Below are positions 9,890 through 20,697 of a stretch of DNA of 64,000 bases, in pieces; position 1 is the first letter of the stretch; every line of letters begins with the position of its first letter. The stretch comes from Enterobacter sp. EA-1 (GTDB taxonomy: Bacteria; Pseudomonadota; Gammaproteobacteria; Enterobacterales; Enterobacteriaceae): the NCBI GenBank assembly GCA_002886105.1, contig CP025776.1, positions 620,001 through 684,000 of the forward strand. Direction: 5' to 3'. A program made the position numbers and the translations under genes. The notes under the pieces were generated by a model. That model saw only the letters and a list, made by a program, of their open reading frames with translations. It made no database searches and was not told where the DNA came from.

Positions 9890-11962
9890 GACAACTTCCT
9901 GTTGATCACGCAATCCTGAGTGGCGGTCAAATCGCCGGTATTGCCATTGAGTTCGAACCCCCGGCACCTGACGCATTTGCGAGAAGTTATTCGCCAGCGA
10001 CCGAGGGCATCAACGCCCATTGCATACAACCGCGCCAGTGAATAGTCATTGTTCACGCTTTTCAGCGCCTGCTGCATCAATGAGGGGTTGGCGCCAGCGA
10101 GCATCGGGATGTCGTTAAATTGCAGTCCTTCCATTTCAAGGCGGAAGTCCGGGCCAGCGCCGCCCTGCGCACTGCGGGAACTGGCATACAGCATCACGCC
10201 GCTCTGACTGCCGGTACGCATGGTGATCATTGGTTTGATCAGCGCAATTTCATCCTGTGTCGCCACGATATACGCCGCGTCAATGTTGCCACTGCCGCTG
10301 ATTTGCGCATCGGTCGGCGGCGCAGGAATGTTCAGCCCACCAATGGTAACGCCCTGCTGTTTCGGCAGGCTGGAGAGCACCGGGCTACCGGTCATCGCAA
10401 TGCCGGAACCGCTGTTAATCCCCATACGCAGCTCAGCGGTAGAGCCAAATTTTGTGCCAGCACTACGCCGCCGCCCAGTTTTGCCACTCGGGCAAAGGCG
10501 TTGCTGATGCGATCGCCCAGCGGGCTACGTGGGATCAGCAACAACGGCGCATGGCGACCTTGTTCGTGGATATGGCGCGCGGCATCGCGGGCTTCCATCT
10601 TCCGGAGAGAGGGCGAAGTAGCAGATGTTGGCGCGATTCTCGACGTTTTCCGGCTGGTTGAGCGCCAGTACATTCAGCGTGGTGTGGCTGCGCATCAGCT
10701 CTTCAACGTTGTTTTTCAACAGCGGACCTACCACGATGCTGGCGCCATCTTGCTGCACCTGATTAAGCACCTGATCCATCGGCTGTGCGCTGGTGTCGTA
10801 AATTTTCAGCTCTACGCCGGGGGTTTGCCGGTGCTGCAGCCACAGCAGGCGCGGCTACGGGCTGCGTTGCATTGGCATCTGCTGGCTGCGCCGTCTCTGC
10901 CGCCGGTGTGGTTTCTGCCGTCGCGGTTTGCGCAGCGCTGTCCGGCGCTTCAGCTTGTTGCGCATCTGGCGCGACAGCGTCTTGCTGCGCAGACGCGTCG
11001 GTCAGGTCGCTGACGCTGGTTTGTGATGGGCTCACTACCGGGCTGGTTGCTGCCTGAGCCACCTGTTGCGGTACTGCCGGGCCGGAAACCGCAGACACAC
11101 CGTTTTTCGCGGCTTCCAAAACCCTGCTGAATAGCCCGGCCAAAGACCGCAGCACGGCCGTTTAACGGCAGCAGCAGGGCGATTCTGTTGGCGGATGCGG
11201 GTTTAAAGTTTTGCAGATTCGATAGCTGGCTCGGCAGGGTTTTCGCACCCGGGTTTTGCGGGTAGCGCGTTTGCCAGTCGGTGATACCGGCTTTCAACAT
11301 GTTCGGATCGTTACGGTTGTCGAACCACACGCGTTGCAGATCAAGCCAGCCTTGCAGCGTAACTTCATCAGCGTTGATCACGAAGGCTTTTGCCTGCTCC
11401 TGATTAAAGGACGACAGCGCCTGCCGGTGGCATCGATATTTTTCTGCTTCTCTTCCGGGGTGGTTAACAGCGGCTCTTGTGCAATCAATGCGCGCAGCAG
11501 CGTGAGCGACGGTTTACCCTGAGAGGCGGTGATGCCGATCTGCCAGTAACGGGCCTGTTGCTGCTGCTCAAGGTCGGCAGGATCGATTTTATTCAGTAGC
11601 GCCAGCGCGCCGGCAAAAGTCCCGCTGCGCGAGTTTCCAGTTCTGCAGAAAGCAGGCTGTACTCTTTACGCTGGGTATCGTTTATATCCTGCGGCAACTT
11701 GCCAAACAGCTCGCTTGCCTGCTGGGTTTTCCCCTCTTTCAGCAGTGCACGAATGGCGAGTAATTGCCAGTTGGTCTTGCTATCATCTGTGCTTTGCTGC
11801 ATCTGCTGCAGGTAAAAAGCAGAATTAGCCTGCGCCGCCCCTTGCATATGCGCGGCGCTCTGGTCACTCAGACCGGGTGCCACAGCCAGCAAACAGCAGG
11901 GCGGCCAGCACCACAGGCAGGCAGCGTGTGGCTTTCGAACGTAGAAATGTTGACGGTAGCAT
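9847..11962 (-). CDS. lpoA: Penicillin-binding protein activator LpoA
   Basis: Outer-membrane lipoprotein that activates the peptidoglycan synthase PBP1a. It begins [18 protein letters not shown] with a lipobox ending LLFAGC. The N-terminal TPR-like part ([20 protein letters not shown]) is followed by a linker at about 10870-11100 rich in Ala, Gln, Pro and Thr. The C-terminal half has a periplasmic-binding-protein fold and ends [16 protein letters not shown]. The gene is broken into at least six frame segments (near 11630, 11420, 11140, 10830, 10620, 10440). The span of about 705 residues is a little longer than E. coli LpoA (678) because of the linker. Confidence 0.9.
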
Positions 11963-12024
11963 ACTGTATCCAGTGATATTTTTTACGCAATGCTCAATAT
12001 TAAATCGGCAATACGGATGAAACA

Positions 12025-12886
12025 ATGAAACAACACGAATCGGCGGAGAATTCTCAGGGTCAGCTCTATATTGTACCTACTCCCATCGGGAATTTGGCTG
12101 ATATTACTCAACGTGCGCTGACTGTGTTGCAAGCCGTTGATTTAATTGCCGCTGAGGATACCCGTCACACCGGTTTATTGCTCCAACACTTCGCCATTAA
12201 CGCCCGTTTGTTTGCGTTGCACGATCACAATGAGCAACAAAAGCCGACACGCTGGTGGCGAAACTGAGAGAGGGCAGAACATCGCATTGGTGTCGGATGC
12301 CGGTACGCCGCTGATTAACGATCCGGGCTATCACCGGTGCGTACCTGCCGGGAAGCCGGTATTCGCGTTGTCCCTCTACCGGGGCCTTGCGCGGCCATTG
12401 CGGCGCTGAGCGCGGCGGGACTGCCATCGGATCGTTTCTGCTATGAAGGTTTTCTGCCCGCCAAATCAAAGGGCCGCCGCGATACGTTAAAAGCACTGGA
12501 AACAGAAAGCCGTACGCTGATTTTTTATGAATCCACCCACCGTTTGCTGGAAAGCCACCGGAAGATATGGTCGCCGTCTGGGGCGAATCCCGTTATGTGG
12601 TGCTGGCGCGTGAACTGACCAAAACCTCGAAACCATTCAGGGCTTGCCGGTCGGTGAGTTACTGGCGTGGGTCAAAGAAGACGAAAACCGTCGCAAAGGC
12701 GAAATGGTGTTAATTGTGGAAGGCCATAAAGCGCAGGAAGACGAACTTCCCGCCGATGCGCTGCGCACGCTGGCGTTGCTGCAAGCGGAGTTGCCGCTGA
12801 AAAAGGCCGCCGCGCTGGCCGCGGAAATCCACGGCGTGAAGAAAAATGCGCTGTATAAATACGCGCTGGATAATCAAGGCCAATAG
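12025..12886 (+). CDS. rsmI: 16S rRNA 2'-O-methyltransferase RsmI
   Basis: SAM-dependent tetrapyrrole-methylase-fold enzyme that 2'-O-methylates C1402 of 16S rRNA. It starts [20 protein letters not shown]; family motifs [23 protein letters not shown] and [13 protein letters not shown] are clear, and it ends [14 protein letters not shown]. About 287 residues. Four or five shifts are seen: a lost A at about 12240, CCGG for CCTGG at 12334-12337, CCACCGG at about 12558, and CCTCGA for an expected CCTGGGA at 12625-12630. It is divergent from lpoA. Confidence 0.92.
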
Positions 12887-12906
12887 TCATTGCGGTTTAT
12901 TACAAC

Positions 12907-12932
12907 AAAAAAAGCATGGCCGGAGCCATGCT
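12907..12932 (-). terminator. Intrinsic terminator of garD
   Basis: AGCATGGC-CGGA-GCCATGCT hairpin (12913-12932). Read on the minus strand it is followed by a seven-T run, so it ends the garD transcript 34 bp after its stop codon; it could also slow rsmI transcripts. Confidence 0.85.
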
Positions 12933-12965
12933 TAAGGTTGAGGTTTACAACTTTTTTATAAAAAA

Positions 12966-14526
12966 TCAGGTCACCGGAGCCGGGTTAAACACCGCCAGCT
13001 GGTTGTGAAGACCCCACTGATCGGAGAAGGTTTTCTTTCGGCCGCTGGCCACATCAAGGATAAAGTGGAACAGCTTCCAGCCCACATCCTCGATAGTCTC
13101 TTCGCCCGTGGCGATGGTGCCGGCGTTGATATCCATCAGGTCGAACCAACGGTTTGCCAGTTCAGTACGGGTCGCCATTTTAATAACCGGTACAGCCACC
13201 GGTGGCCGTAAGGGGTACCACGACCGGTGGTGAACACCTGAACGGTGATGCCGGATGCAACCTGTTGCGTCCCGCAAACGAAGTCGCTTGCCGGAGTTGC
13301 CGCGTAAATCAGACCGCGTTTGGTCGGGCGCTGGCCGAGAGAGCACTTCAGAAATGGCGCTCTTACCGGATTTGGCAATCGAGCCCAGCGCTTTTTCCAC
13401 CACGTTTGCCAGACCGCCTTTTTTGTTCCCCCGGAGAAGGGTTGGCGCTGCGGTCGGTTTTACCCATGTCCGAGGTAGTTATCAGCCATCTCTTCCAGCA
13501 GACGTTTGCCCACTTCTTCGTTGATGGCGCGCGGTGTCAACAGGTGGATCGCATCGCGGACTTCGGTCACTTCAGAAAACATCACGGTGCCGCCGCAACG
13601 GATCAGCAGATCAGATGCATAACCGACCGCCGGGTTTGCCGTGACGCCGGAGAAAGCGTCGCTGCCACCGCACTGCATACCGACAACCAGTTCAGAGGCC
13701 GGGCAGGTTTCACGTTTACGCTGGTTGAGTTTTTCCGGTGGCGTTCTGCAACCTGCAAAATATCGTCAACCATGGAGCGGAAACCAACGTGATGCTCGTC
13801 CTGCAGACGCACAATGCTGGCGCTATCCACCGGAATAGACTGCACATCTTCAGTGCCTTGCAGCAGGCGTTCCGGCTGCAATTTTTCGCAACCCAGACCA
13901 ATCACCATCACTTCGCCGCCGAAGTTCGGGTTCAGGGAGATGTTATGGATGGTGCGAATCGGGATCACTGCCGCCGGTGCGTTGATCGCCACGCCGCAGC
14001 CATATAAGTGGTTCAGACCGACCACGCCGTCGACGTTCGGGTATTTTGGCAACAGGTCGCGTTCGATAATCTTCACGACATAATCCACCACCCCGGCAAC
14101 GCAGTGCACGCTGGTGGTCAGGCCGAGCAGGTTTTGGTGCCGACGCTGCCGTCTGCATTGCGGTAACCTTCAAAGGTGTAACCTTCCAGCGGTGGCAGCG
14201 GCTCTGGCACTTTGGTCGCCAGCGGCAGCGTGTTCAGCGGTGGCGCTTTTGGCAGCTCGACCATGGACTCATCAATCCAGCTACCACGAGGAATATCGCG
14301 TACGGCGTAACCAATGACTTCACCATAACGCACGATTTCGCCATGATGCGGGATATCGACGAGGGCGACTTTATGGCCTTGAGGAATATGCTCAACCAGC
14401 TCGAGACCATCCGGAAAACGCGTACCCGCCTTTAAGCCATTGTCATTAACGATGATAGCGACATTATCAGTGTCGTGTACCTTAATATAAAACGCGCGAT
14501 TGCTGTCTAATTTCAATGTCGGACAT
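12966..14526 (-). CDS. garD: Galactarate dehydratase GarD
   Basis: UxaA-family iron-dependent dehydratase converting D-galactarate to 5-keto-4-deoxy-D-glucarate, first step of the cluster. The native start is ATG at 14526 ([10 protein letters not shown]); a lost base near 14495 separates it from [20 protein letters not shown]. Conserved blocks are [36 protein letters not shown] and [10 protein letters not shown]. About 520 residues, ending [13 protein letters not shown]. Breaks include 13735-13738 (CCGG for CCAGG), about 14140, 13465, 13350 and 13210. Divergent from garP with a CRP site between them. Confidence 0.92.
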
Positions 14527-14951
14527 TGTCAAGTAATCTCCAGCTAACTATACGATGCATTACTCAAAGAGAGGAACCAATTCTTTATTCTGGAATAAAT
14601 ATCAGAAATAAAAATCTTGTTTGCTGGAAATAAGAATGTCAGGAGTTCAAATATTAAAATGTGATCTAAATCACTTATTTTCGCGATTCCCCGTGTGGCG
14701 GGGCTGGATATTGCAAGATCTGTGCATCAGCGCCCGAGGGCTTATGTGCATATGCTCAAAATAATCTTTCTGGTCAATGTTAAAATTGAGCAACCCACCA
14801 GTGTGTGGCATCATGTCGCTGATTATACTGAGGGCTATAAAATCGAAGTGCCAATTATCTGATATTAAGTTTCGAGTGCTTAAATAAAATCGGATAATAA
14901 ACAGCAAATATAATTATATTTTAAAAGTTAGCGGTGCCCGAGGAAATTAAA
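14527..14951. other. AT-rich garD/garP divergent control region
   Basis: 425 bp without a convincing gene. It holds a strong CRP site (listed separately) and AT-rich sequence up to the garP start. E. coli gar genes are activated by CdaR, so a CdaR operator is expected here, but I cannot name one from the sequence. A 78-codon minus-strand frame at 14671-14907 has no recognisable protein features. Confidence 0.6.
14660..14675. promoter_or_regulatory. CRP-cAMP binding site
   Basis: TGTGATCTAAATCACT matches the CRP consensus TGTGA-N6-TCACA at nine of ten defined positions. It lies between divergent garD and garP, which fits catabolite repression of galactarate use. Confidence 0.8.
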
Positions 14952-16290
14952 ATGACTATTGAACATACCGTCGAGACAAAACGGGGTTTACCCACCCGTT
15001 ATTTAATTCTGCTGATTATATTTATTGTCACAGCAGTTAACTATGCCGATCGCGCGACGCTTTCTATCGCCGGAACAGAAGTGGCGAAAGAGCTGCAGCT
15101 TGATTCTGTATCGATGGGCTACATCTTTTCCGCTTTTGGTTGGGCTTATCTGCTGATGCAGATCCCGGGCGGCTGGCTGCTCGACCGCTTCGGCTCGAAA
15201 AAAAGTCTACACCACGGAGTTTGTTTTTCTGGTCGCTCTTTACCTTCTTGCAAGGTTTCGTCGACATCTTCCCGATTGCATGGGCCGGGGTGTCAATGTT
15301 CTTCATGCGCTTTATGCTGGGCTTCTCTGAAGCGCCTTCATTCCCCGGCGAACGCCCGCATCGTGGCGGCTGGTTCCCGGCAAAAGAGCGCGGTACTGCC
15401 TCGGCGATTTTTAACTCTGCGCAGTACTTTTCACTGGCGCTGTTCTCGCCGCTGCTGGGCTGGCTGACATTTGCACCGGGGTTGGGAACATGTGTTTACC
15501 GTGATGGGTGTGATCGGTTTTGTGCTGACGTTCGCACCGGGTGAAATTTGTGCATAACCCGACTGACCATCCTCGTATGACCCGCGAAGAGCTGGAGTAC
15601 ATCGAGAAAAATGGCGCCGTTGTGGATATGGACCATAAAAAACGGACGACAGCAAAAACGCGGGTCCTAAAATGGATTACATCAAGCAGTTGCTGTGCAA
15701 CCGCATGATGCTCGGCGTGTTCTTCGGACAATACTTCCTGAACACCATTACACGGTTCTTCCTGACATGGTTCCCGATTTACACTGGTGCAGGAAAAGGG
15801 CATGTCGATTCTGAAAGTGGGGTTTGTCGCTTCCATTCCGGCGCTGTGCGGTTTTGCCGGTGGCGTGTTGGGCGGGCTGTTTTCTGACTATCTGATCAAA
15901 CGTGGCTCCACCCTGACCGTGGCGCGTAAATTCCCTATCGTTGTCGGCATGTTACTGGCTTCAAGCATCATTCTGTGTAACTACACCGATAGCACAACAC
16001 TGGTTGTCGCACTGATGGCGCTCGCGTTCTTCGGTAAGGGCTTTGGCGCGCTGGGCTGGCCGGTCATTTCCGACGTCGCGCCGAAAGAAATTGTTGGGCT
16101 GTGCGGCGGTGTATTCAACGTGTTCGGTAACGTGGCGTCTATCGTAACGCCGCTGGTCATCGGATACATGGTTAAAGAGTTGCATTCTTTCAACGGTGCG
16201 TTGGTGTTCGTTGGCTGTTCAGCGCTGATGATGATGGTCTGCTACCTGTTTGTGGTTGGCGACATCAAACGTATGGAACTGAAGAAATAA
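14952..16290 (+). CDS. garP: Galactarate/glucarate/glycerate MFS transporter GarP
   Basis: Major facilitator (ACS family, 12 helices) permease for galactarate, glucarate and glycerate. It starts [39 protein letters not shown] and [20 protein letters not shown] are the family signature after helix 1. About 446 residues, ending [14 protein letters not shown]. Frame breaks near 15205, 15350, 15475 (CACCGG where FAWGW predicts CCTGG), 15540, 15650 and 15795. It leads the plus-strand operon garP-garL-garR-garK. Confidence 0.92.
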
Positions 16291-16315
16291 GCAACAACTC
16301 ATTAAGGTACAAAAG

Positions 16316-17089
16316 ATGAATAACGATATCTTCCCAAACAAATTCAAAGCCGCGCTGGCGGCTCAACAGATTCAAATCGGTTGTTGGTCTGCGCTGGGTA
16401 GTCATATCAGCACTGAAGTTCTGGGCACCGGCAGGCTTTGACTGGCTGCTTCTGGACGGCGAACACGCCCCTAACGACGTGCTCACTTTTGTACCGCAAT
16501 TAATGGCATTAAAAGGTAGCGTCAGCGCACCGGTGGTGCGTGTGCCGACTAACGATCCGGTGGTGATTAAACGCCTGCTGGACATCGGTTTCTACAACTT
16601 CCTGATCCCCGTTCGTGGAAACGGAAGAAGAAGCGGTGAACGCTGTCGCAGCGACCCGTTATCCGCCGGAAGGTATTCGCGGGGTGTCTGTATCTCATCG
16701 CGCCAATATGTTCGGCACCGTACCGGATTACTTCCGCCAGTCTAACGCCAATATCTCTATCCTCCGGTGCAGATTGAAAGCCGCGGGCGTGGATAACCTG
16801 GACGCCATTCTGTCTACCGATGGCGTAGACGGTGTGTTTGTGGGGCCGAGCGATCTGGCTGCGACTCTGGGCTATATCGGCAACGCGGCGCACCCGGAAG
16901 TTCAACGCACGATTCAGCACATTTTGCCCGCGCCAAAGCGCACAACAAACCGAGCGGTATCCCGGCGCCGGTTGAAGCGGACGCGCGTCGTTACCACCGG
17001 AATGGGGTGCGACCGTGGTTGCCGTCGGTAGCGATTTGGGCGTGTTCCGTTCGGCTACGCAGAAACTGGCCGACACCTTTAAGAAATAA
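16316..17089 (+). CDS. garL: 5-keto-4-deoxy-D-glucarate aldolase GarL
   Basis: Class II (HpcH/HpaI family) metal-dependent aldolase that splits 5-keto-4-deoxy-D-glucarate into pyruvate and tartronate semialdehyde. It starts [20 protein letters not shown] and ends [12 protein letters not shown], about 256 residues. The motifs [11 protein letters not shown] and [17 protein letters not shown] are visible. Breaks at 16426-16431 (CACCGG, predicted LGLAGFDW), about 16614, 16760 (CCTCCGG for CCTGG), 16929 and 17003 (CCACCGG, predicted RYLEWGAT). Confidence 0.92.
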
Positions 17090-17124
17090 CCAAACCACCA
17101 TTAAAGAGAGAGAGAGACGCAATT

Positions 17125-18021
17125 ATGACGATGAAAGTTGGTTTCATTGGCACGGGCATCATGGGTAAACCAATGAGTAAAAACCTCATTAAAGCAGGTT
17201 ACTCACTGGTGGTCGTGGACCGTAACCAGGTGGACGCGGTTGCCGAAGTGATTGCCGCAGGCGCAGAAGCCGCTACCAGCGCGAAAGCCGTTGCTGAACA
17301 GTGTGATGTGATCATCACCATGCTGCCTAACTCCCCGCATGTAAAAGAAGTGGCGCTGGGTGAAGGTGGCATCATTGAAGGTGCGAAAGCCGGTACTGTG
17401 CTGATCGACATGAGCTCTATCGCTCCGCTGGCAAGCCGTGAAATTAGCGACGCCCTGAAAGCGAAAGGCATTGATATGCTGGATGCGCCGGTGAGCGGCG
17501 GCGAACCGAAAGCTATTGATGGCACCCTGTCAGTGATGGTGGGTGGCGATAAAGCGATTTTCGACAAATATTACGATCTGCTGAAAGCCATGGCCGGTTC
17601 TGTGGTGCACACCGGTGATATTGGTGCGGGCAACGTAACCAAACTGGCAAACCAGTGATCGTGGCGCTGAACATTGCTGCGATGTCTGAAGCGCTTACCC
17701 CCGGCAACCAAAGCGGGCGTGAACCCGGATCTGGTATTCCGGTGTGCGATTCGCGGCGGTCTGGCGGGCAGCACCGTGCTGGAAGCGAAAGCACCGATGG
17801 TGATGGATCGCAACTTCAAACCGGGTTTCCGTATCGATCTGCATATCAAAGATCTCGCTAACGCGCTGGATACTTCTCATGGTGTGGGCGCGCAACTGCC
17901 GCTGACGGCTGCCGTGATGGAAATGATGCAGGCATTGCGTGCGGATGGTCTGGGTAATGCTGACCACAGCGCGATTGCGTGCTACTACGAGAAACTGGCG
18001 AAAATCGAAGTCACTCGTTAA
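17125..18021 (+). CDS. garR: Tartronate semialdehyde reductase GarR
   Basis: NADH-dependent beta-hydroxyacid dehydrogenase reducing tartronate semialdehyde to D-glycerate. The N-terminus MTMKVGFIGTGIMGKPMSKN carries the GxGxMG dinucleotide loop; the second methionine (17131) is the E. coli-like start. DAPVSGGEPKAIDGTLSVMV is the substrate-binding motif, and the catalytic lysine follows in the NVTKLANQ region. Breaks at 17652-17655 (CCAG for CCAGG), 17697-17704 (CCCCGG for CCTGG) and about 17733. It follows garL by 35 bp that include a GA-rich run. Confidence 0.93.
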
Positions 18022-18025
18022 CCAG

Positions 18026-18048
18026 AAGGGGCGCGTAACAGCGCCCTT
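18026..18048 (+). terminator. Hairpin after garR
   Basis: AAGGGGCGC-GTAACA-GCGCCCTT stem-loop with a short T-rich tail (GATCTCTTT). It may partly end or protect the garP-garL-garR message before garK. Confidence 0.55.
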
Positions 18049-18151
18049 GATCTCTTTACATCAGCATCTTTCAGGCTGTTGACGGGCTTCGTATTGCCCG
18101 AGCCTCGGGGATGAAGTGCCCGGTTTGCGCGGCACTTTCAGGCTAACAATT

Positions 18152-19298
18152 ATGAAAATCGTAATCGCCCCAGACTCTTACAAAGAAAGCCTTTCTGCCT
18201 CTGAGGTAGCTCAGGCGATAGAAAAGGATTTCGGGAAATTTTCCCGATGCTCAGTACGTTTCCAGTTCCGGTCGCGGATGGCGGTGAAGGTACGGTTGAA
18301 GCCATGATTGCCGCCACGCAAGGCACTGTTCACACTGCGAACGTGACCGGCCCACTGGGTGAGAACGTTGAGGCCTGCTGGGGAATGTCTGGCGATGGCA
18401 AAACGGCTTTTATCGAGAATGGCGGCCGCCAGCGGACTGGCGCTTGTCCCTCCTGAATTACGTAATCCTTTGATTACCACTTCGCGCGGCACCGGGGAAC
18501 TTATTTTACAGGCGCTGGAGCATGGGGCGACAAACATTATTATTGGCATCGGCGGCAGCGCCACGAACGATGGCGGCGCGGGTATGGTGCAGGCATTGGG
18601 CGCCAGACTGACCGACGCTAACGGCACGGAAATAGGTTACGGCGGCGGTAGTCTGATAAGCCTTAACGCCATTGATATTTCCGGGTTGGATCCGCGGTTG
18701 AAAAACTGCATCCTGCGCGTTGCCTGTGATGTAACAAATCCCTTAACGGGCGAGAAAGGCGCATCGCGCATTTTTGGGCCGCAGAAAGGTGCAACCGAAG
18801 CGTTGATCGTCGAGCTGGATCGCAATCTCGGTCACTTTGCTGATGTGATCAAAACATGTCTGCATGTGGATGTGAAAAATGTGCCCGGTTCTGGTGCGGC
18901 AGGCGGCATGGGGGCTGCGCTGATGGCGTTCCTCGGCGCGGAACTGCGCAGTGGTATTGAGATTGTCACTCAGGCGCTGAATCTCGAAGAGCATATCCAC
19001 GATTGCACGCTGGTGGTGACGGGCGAAGGTCGTATCGACAGCCAGAGCATCCACGGTAAAGTGCCGGTGGGTGTTGCACACGTTGCCAAAAAAATACCAT
19101 AAGCCGGTTATCGGCATTGCCGGTAGCCTGACCAGCGATGTCGGCGTTGTGCATCAGTATGGGATTGATGCAGTGTTCAGCGTGCTGACCAGCATCAGTA
19201 CGCTGGAAGAGGCGTTCCGCGGCGCGTTTGACAATATTTATCGCGCTTCACGCAACATTGCGGCCACCTTGCAGGTCGGAATGTTGACGGAAGGGTGA
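18152..19298 (+). CDS. garK: Glycerate 2-kinase GarK
   Basis: Glycerate kinase type 1 family enzyme making 2-phosphoglycerate, last step of galactarate/glucarate breakdown. It starts MKIVIAPDSYKESLSASEVA and ends ATLQVGMLTEG. Typical motifs include PVADGGEGTVEAMIAATQG, GIGGSATNDGGAGMVQALG and VPGSGAAGGMGAALMAFLG. The 1147-bp span fits 381 residues plus one stray base. Breaks near 18240 and 18425 (two shifts that roughly cancel) and 19092. The rnpB promoter overlaps the stop codon. Confidence 0.93.
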
Positions 19299-19323
19299 CA
19301 GGCGCGCGCAAACCCTCTATACT
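19295..19323 (+). promoter_or_regulatory. rnpB promoter
   Basis: GTGACA (19295-19300), a 17-bp spacer and TATACT (19318-19323) form a near-consensus sigma-70 promoter. The -10 ends 7 bp before the first base of RNase P RNA and the -35 overlaps the garK stop. Confidence 0.85.
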
Positions 19324-19330
19324 GCGCGCC

Positions 19331-19692
19331 GAAGCTGACCAGACAGTCGCCGCTTCGTTGCAGTCCTCCTTCGGGGGAGACGGGCGAAGGGGAGGAAAGT
19401 CCGGGCTCCATAGGGCAGGGTGTAACGCCCCGGGAGGCGCAAGCCTACGACCAGTGCAACAGAGAGCAAACCGCCGATGGCCCGCGCAAGCGGGATCAGG
19501 TAAGGTGAAAGGGTGCGGTAAGAGCGCACCGCGCGTCTGGCAACAGTTCGCGGCACGGTAAACCCACCCGGAGCAAGGCCAAATAGGGGTTCACAAGGTA
19601 CGGCCCGTACTGAACCCGGGTAGGCCAGTGAGCGATTGCTGGCCTAGATGAATGACTGTCCACGACAGAACCCGGCTTATCGGTCAGTTTCA
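19331..19692 (+). ncRNA. rnpB: RNase P RNA (M1 RNA)
   Basis: Catalytic RNA of ribonuclease P, which trims tRNA 5' ends. It starts GAAGCTGACCAGACAGTCGC and holds the conserved GAGGAAAGTCCGGGCTCC, ACAGAGAGCAAACCGCCGAT and GGCCCGTACTGAACCCGGGT blocks, ending at GGCTTATCGGTCAGTTTCA. It is about 362 nt against 377 in E. coli. Missing bases include the short segment between GGGTAGG and CCAGTGAGCG (E. coli has about 8 more) and several scattered single bases, some next to predicted CCTGG. This is an intact gene by context; the gaps may be read errors. Confidence 0.95.
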
Positions 19693-19704
19693 ATTTTTTC
19701 AGGT

Positions 19705-19727
19705 AAAAACCCGCTTCGGCGGGTTTT
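19705..19727 (+). terminator. rnpB terminator 1
   Basis: AAAACCCGCTTCGGCGGGTTTT hairpin with a T-run, 12 bp after the mature rnpB end. Confidence 0.9.
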
Positions 19728-19811
19728 GCTTTCTGCGGTGCAGAGAATGACTGTCCACTCCGCTTTCTATGAGAGAACGCGGCTCACCGGTCAGTTTCAA
19801 TTTTTTCAGGT

Positions 19812-19835
19812 AAAAACCCGCTTCGGCGGGTTTTT
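19812..19835 (+). terminator. rnpB terminator 2
   Basis: Second copy of the same CCCGCTTCGGCGGG hairpin followed by TTTTTGC, in the duplicated unit. It gives a back-up terminator. Confidence 0.88.
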
Positions 19836-19959
19836 GCTTTCTCGCTCCACTTAATCTGCATTGCTTCTAACATATAAATAATTAGCCCGTTGGTTGAGTG
19901 AAAAAGCGCTACCATGTTCATGAAATGTCGCCACTACCGCTACGGGAGCCGCTGTTGTC

Positions 19960-20611
19960 ATGGAACAAAAATCCTTAATCATTATTCAGGTGGGGACTGC
20001 GCCTGAGCCTCTGCGTGACGTTCATGGTGATATTCCGGACTGGTTTTGCCGGTGCTATCGGCTGCTCGCCGGATGATGTGGATGTGGTGCGCGTATTTGA
20101 AGGCGAAACGCTGCCTCCGCCGGATGTTAGCCGGGCAGCCATCATTACCGGTTCCTCGGGCGATGGTTTCGGACCGACTACCCTGGAGCGAGAAAACCGC
20201 AGAGTGGATCCGCGACGCGGTGGCGGTAGAGATGCCGCTGTTTGGCGTCTGTTATGGCCACCAGTTGATGGCCTCGGGCGCTGGGCGGCGATGTTGAGTA
20301 CCATCCCAAAGGTCGGGAAGCCGGAACGCAGACTGTCTATTTAAATGCGGCGGCGGCAAACGATCCGTTACTCAGCCATTTGCCGGCGACATTTCCGGCG
20401 CATCTGACGCACCGGCAAACCGTTACCCGGCTGCCGGAAGGCGCTTCGGTGCTGGCTTCATCTCTGCACGATAACCACCAAATTGTTCGTTATGGACCCC
20501 CGTGCCGTCTCCGTCCAGTTCCACCCGGAAATGACACCTGAAATCGCCACCGATCTGCTGCGTCTGAACCGGGCGAATATTGAAAAGAGGGCGTCGATGC
20601 CGACAGCTTAG
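19960..20611 (+). CDS. Class I glutamine amidotransferase-like protein
   Basis: GATase1-fold protein of about 217 residues resembling stand-alone GMP synthase amidotransferase-domain proteins. It starts MEQKSLIIIQVGTAPEPLRD. The nucleophile elbow LFGVCYGHQLMA and a late VQFHPEM segment supply the Cys and the His/Glu of the catalytic triad. Breaks near 20060, 20160 (expected TGSWAMVSDR), 20280 and 20490. It is not part of the E. coli backbone; no pathway partner is adjacent. Confidence 0.75.
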
Positions 20612-20697
20612 TTGCCGGGGTTCTCCCGGCTCCCGGTGCAGCAGAGATCCTGCGGCGTTTCGTCCGCGATGTTACCGAGCGTAAGCTCGTCGTGCCG

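Larger units (their letters stand above)
19650..19841 (+). repeat. Two ~95-bp tandem repeats with terminators behind rnpB
   Basis: Units 19650-19744 and 19745 to about 19841 both begin GAATGACTGTCCAC, pass through CGGTCAGTTTCAATTTTTTC and end in a terminator hairpin. The first unit overlaps the 3' end of rnpB. E. coli rnpB is also followed by repeats of its 3' end, so this is a shared but variable trait. Confidence 0.85.

Noticed and set aside
10120-11013. 297-codon plus-strand frame inside lpoA
   Set aside because: Antisense to conserved LpoA sequence; shadow frame.
14671-14907. 78-codon minus-strand frame in the garD/garP gap
   Set aside because: AT-rich control region, no recognisable family, and it overlaps the expected promoters and ends next to the CRP site.
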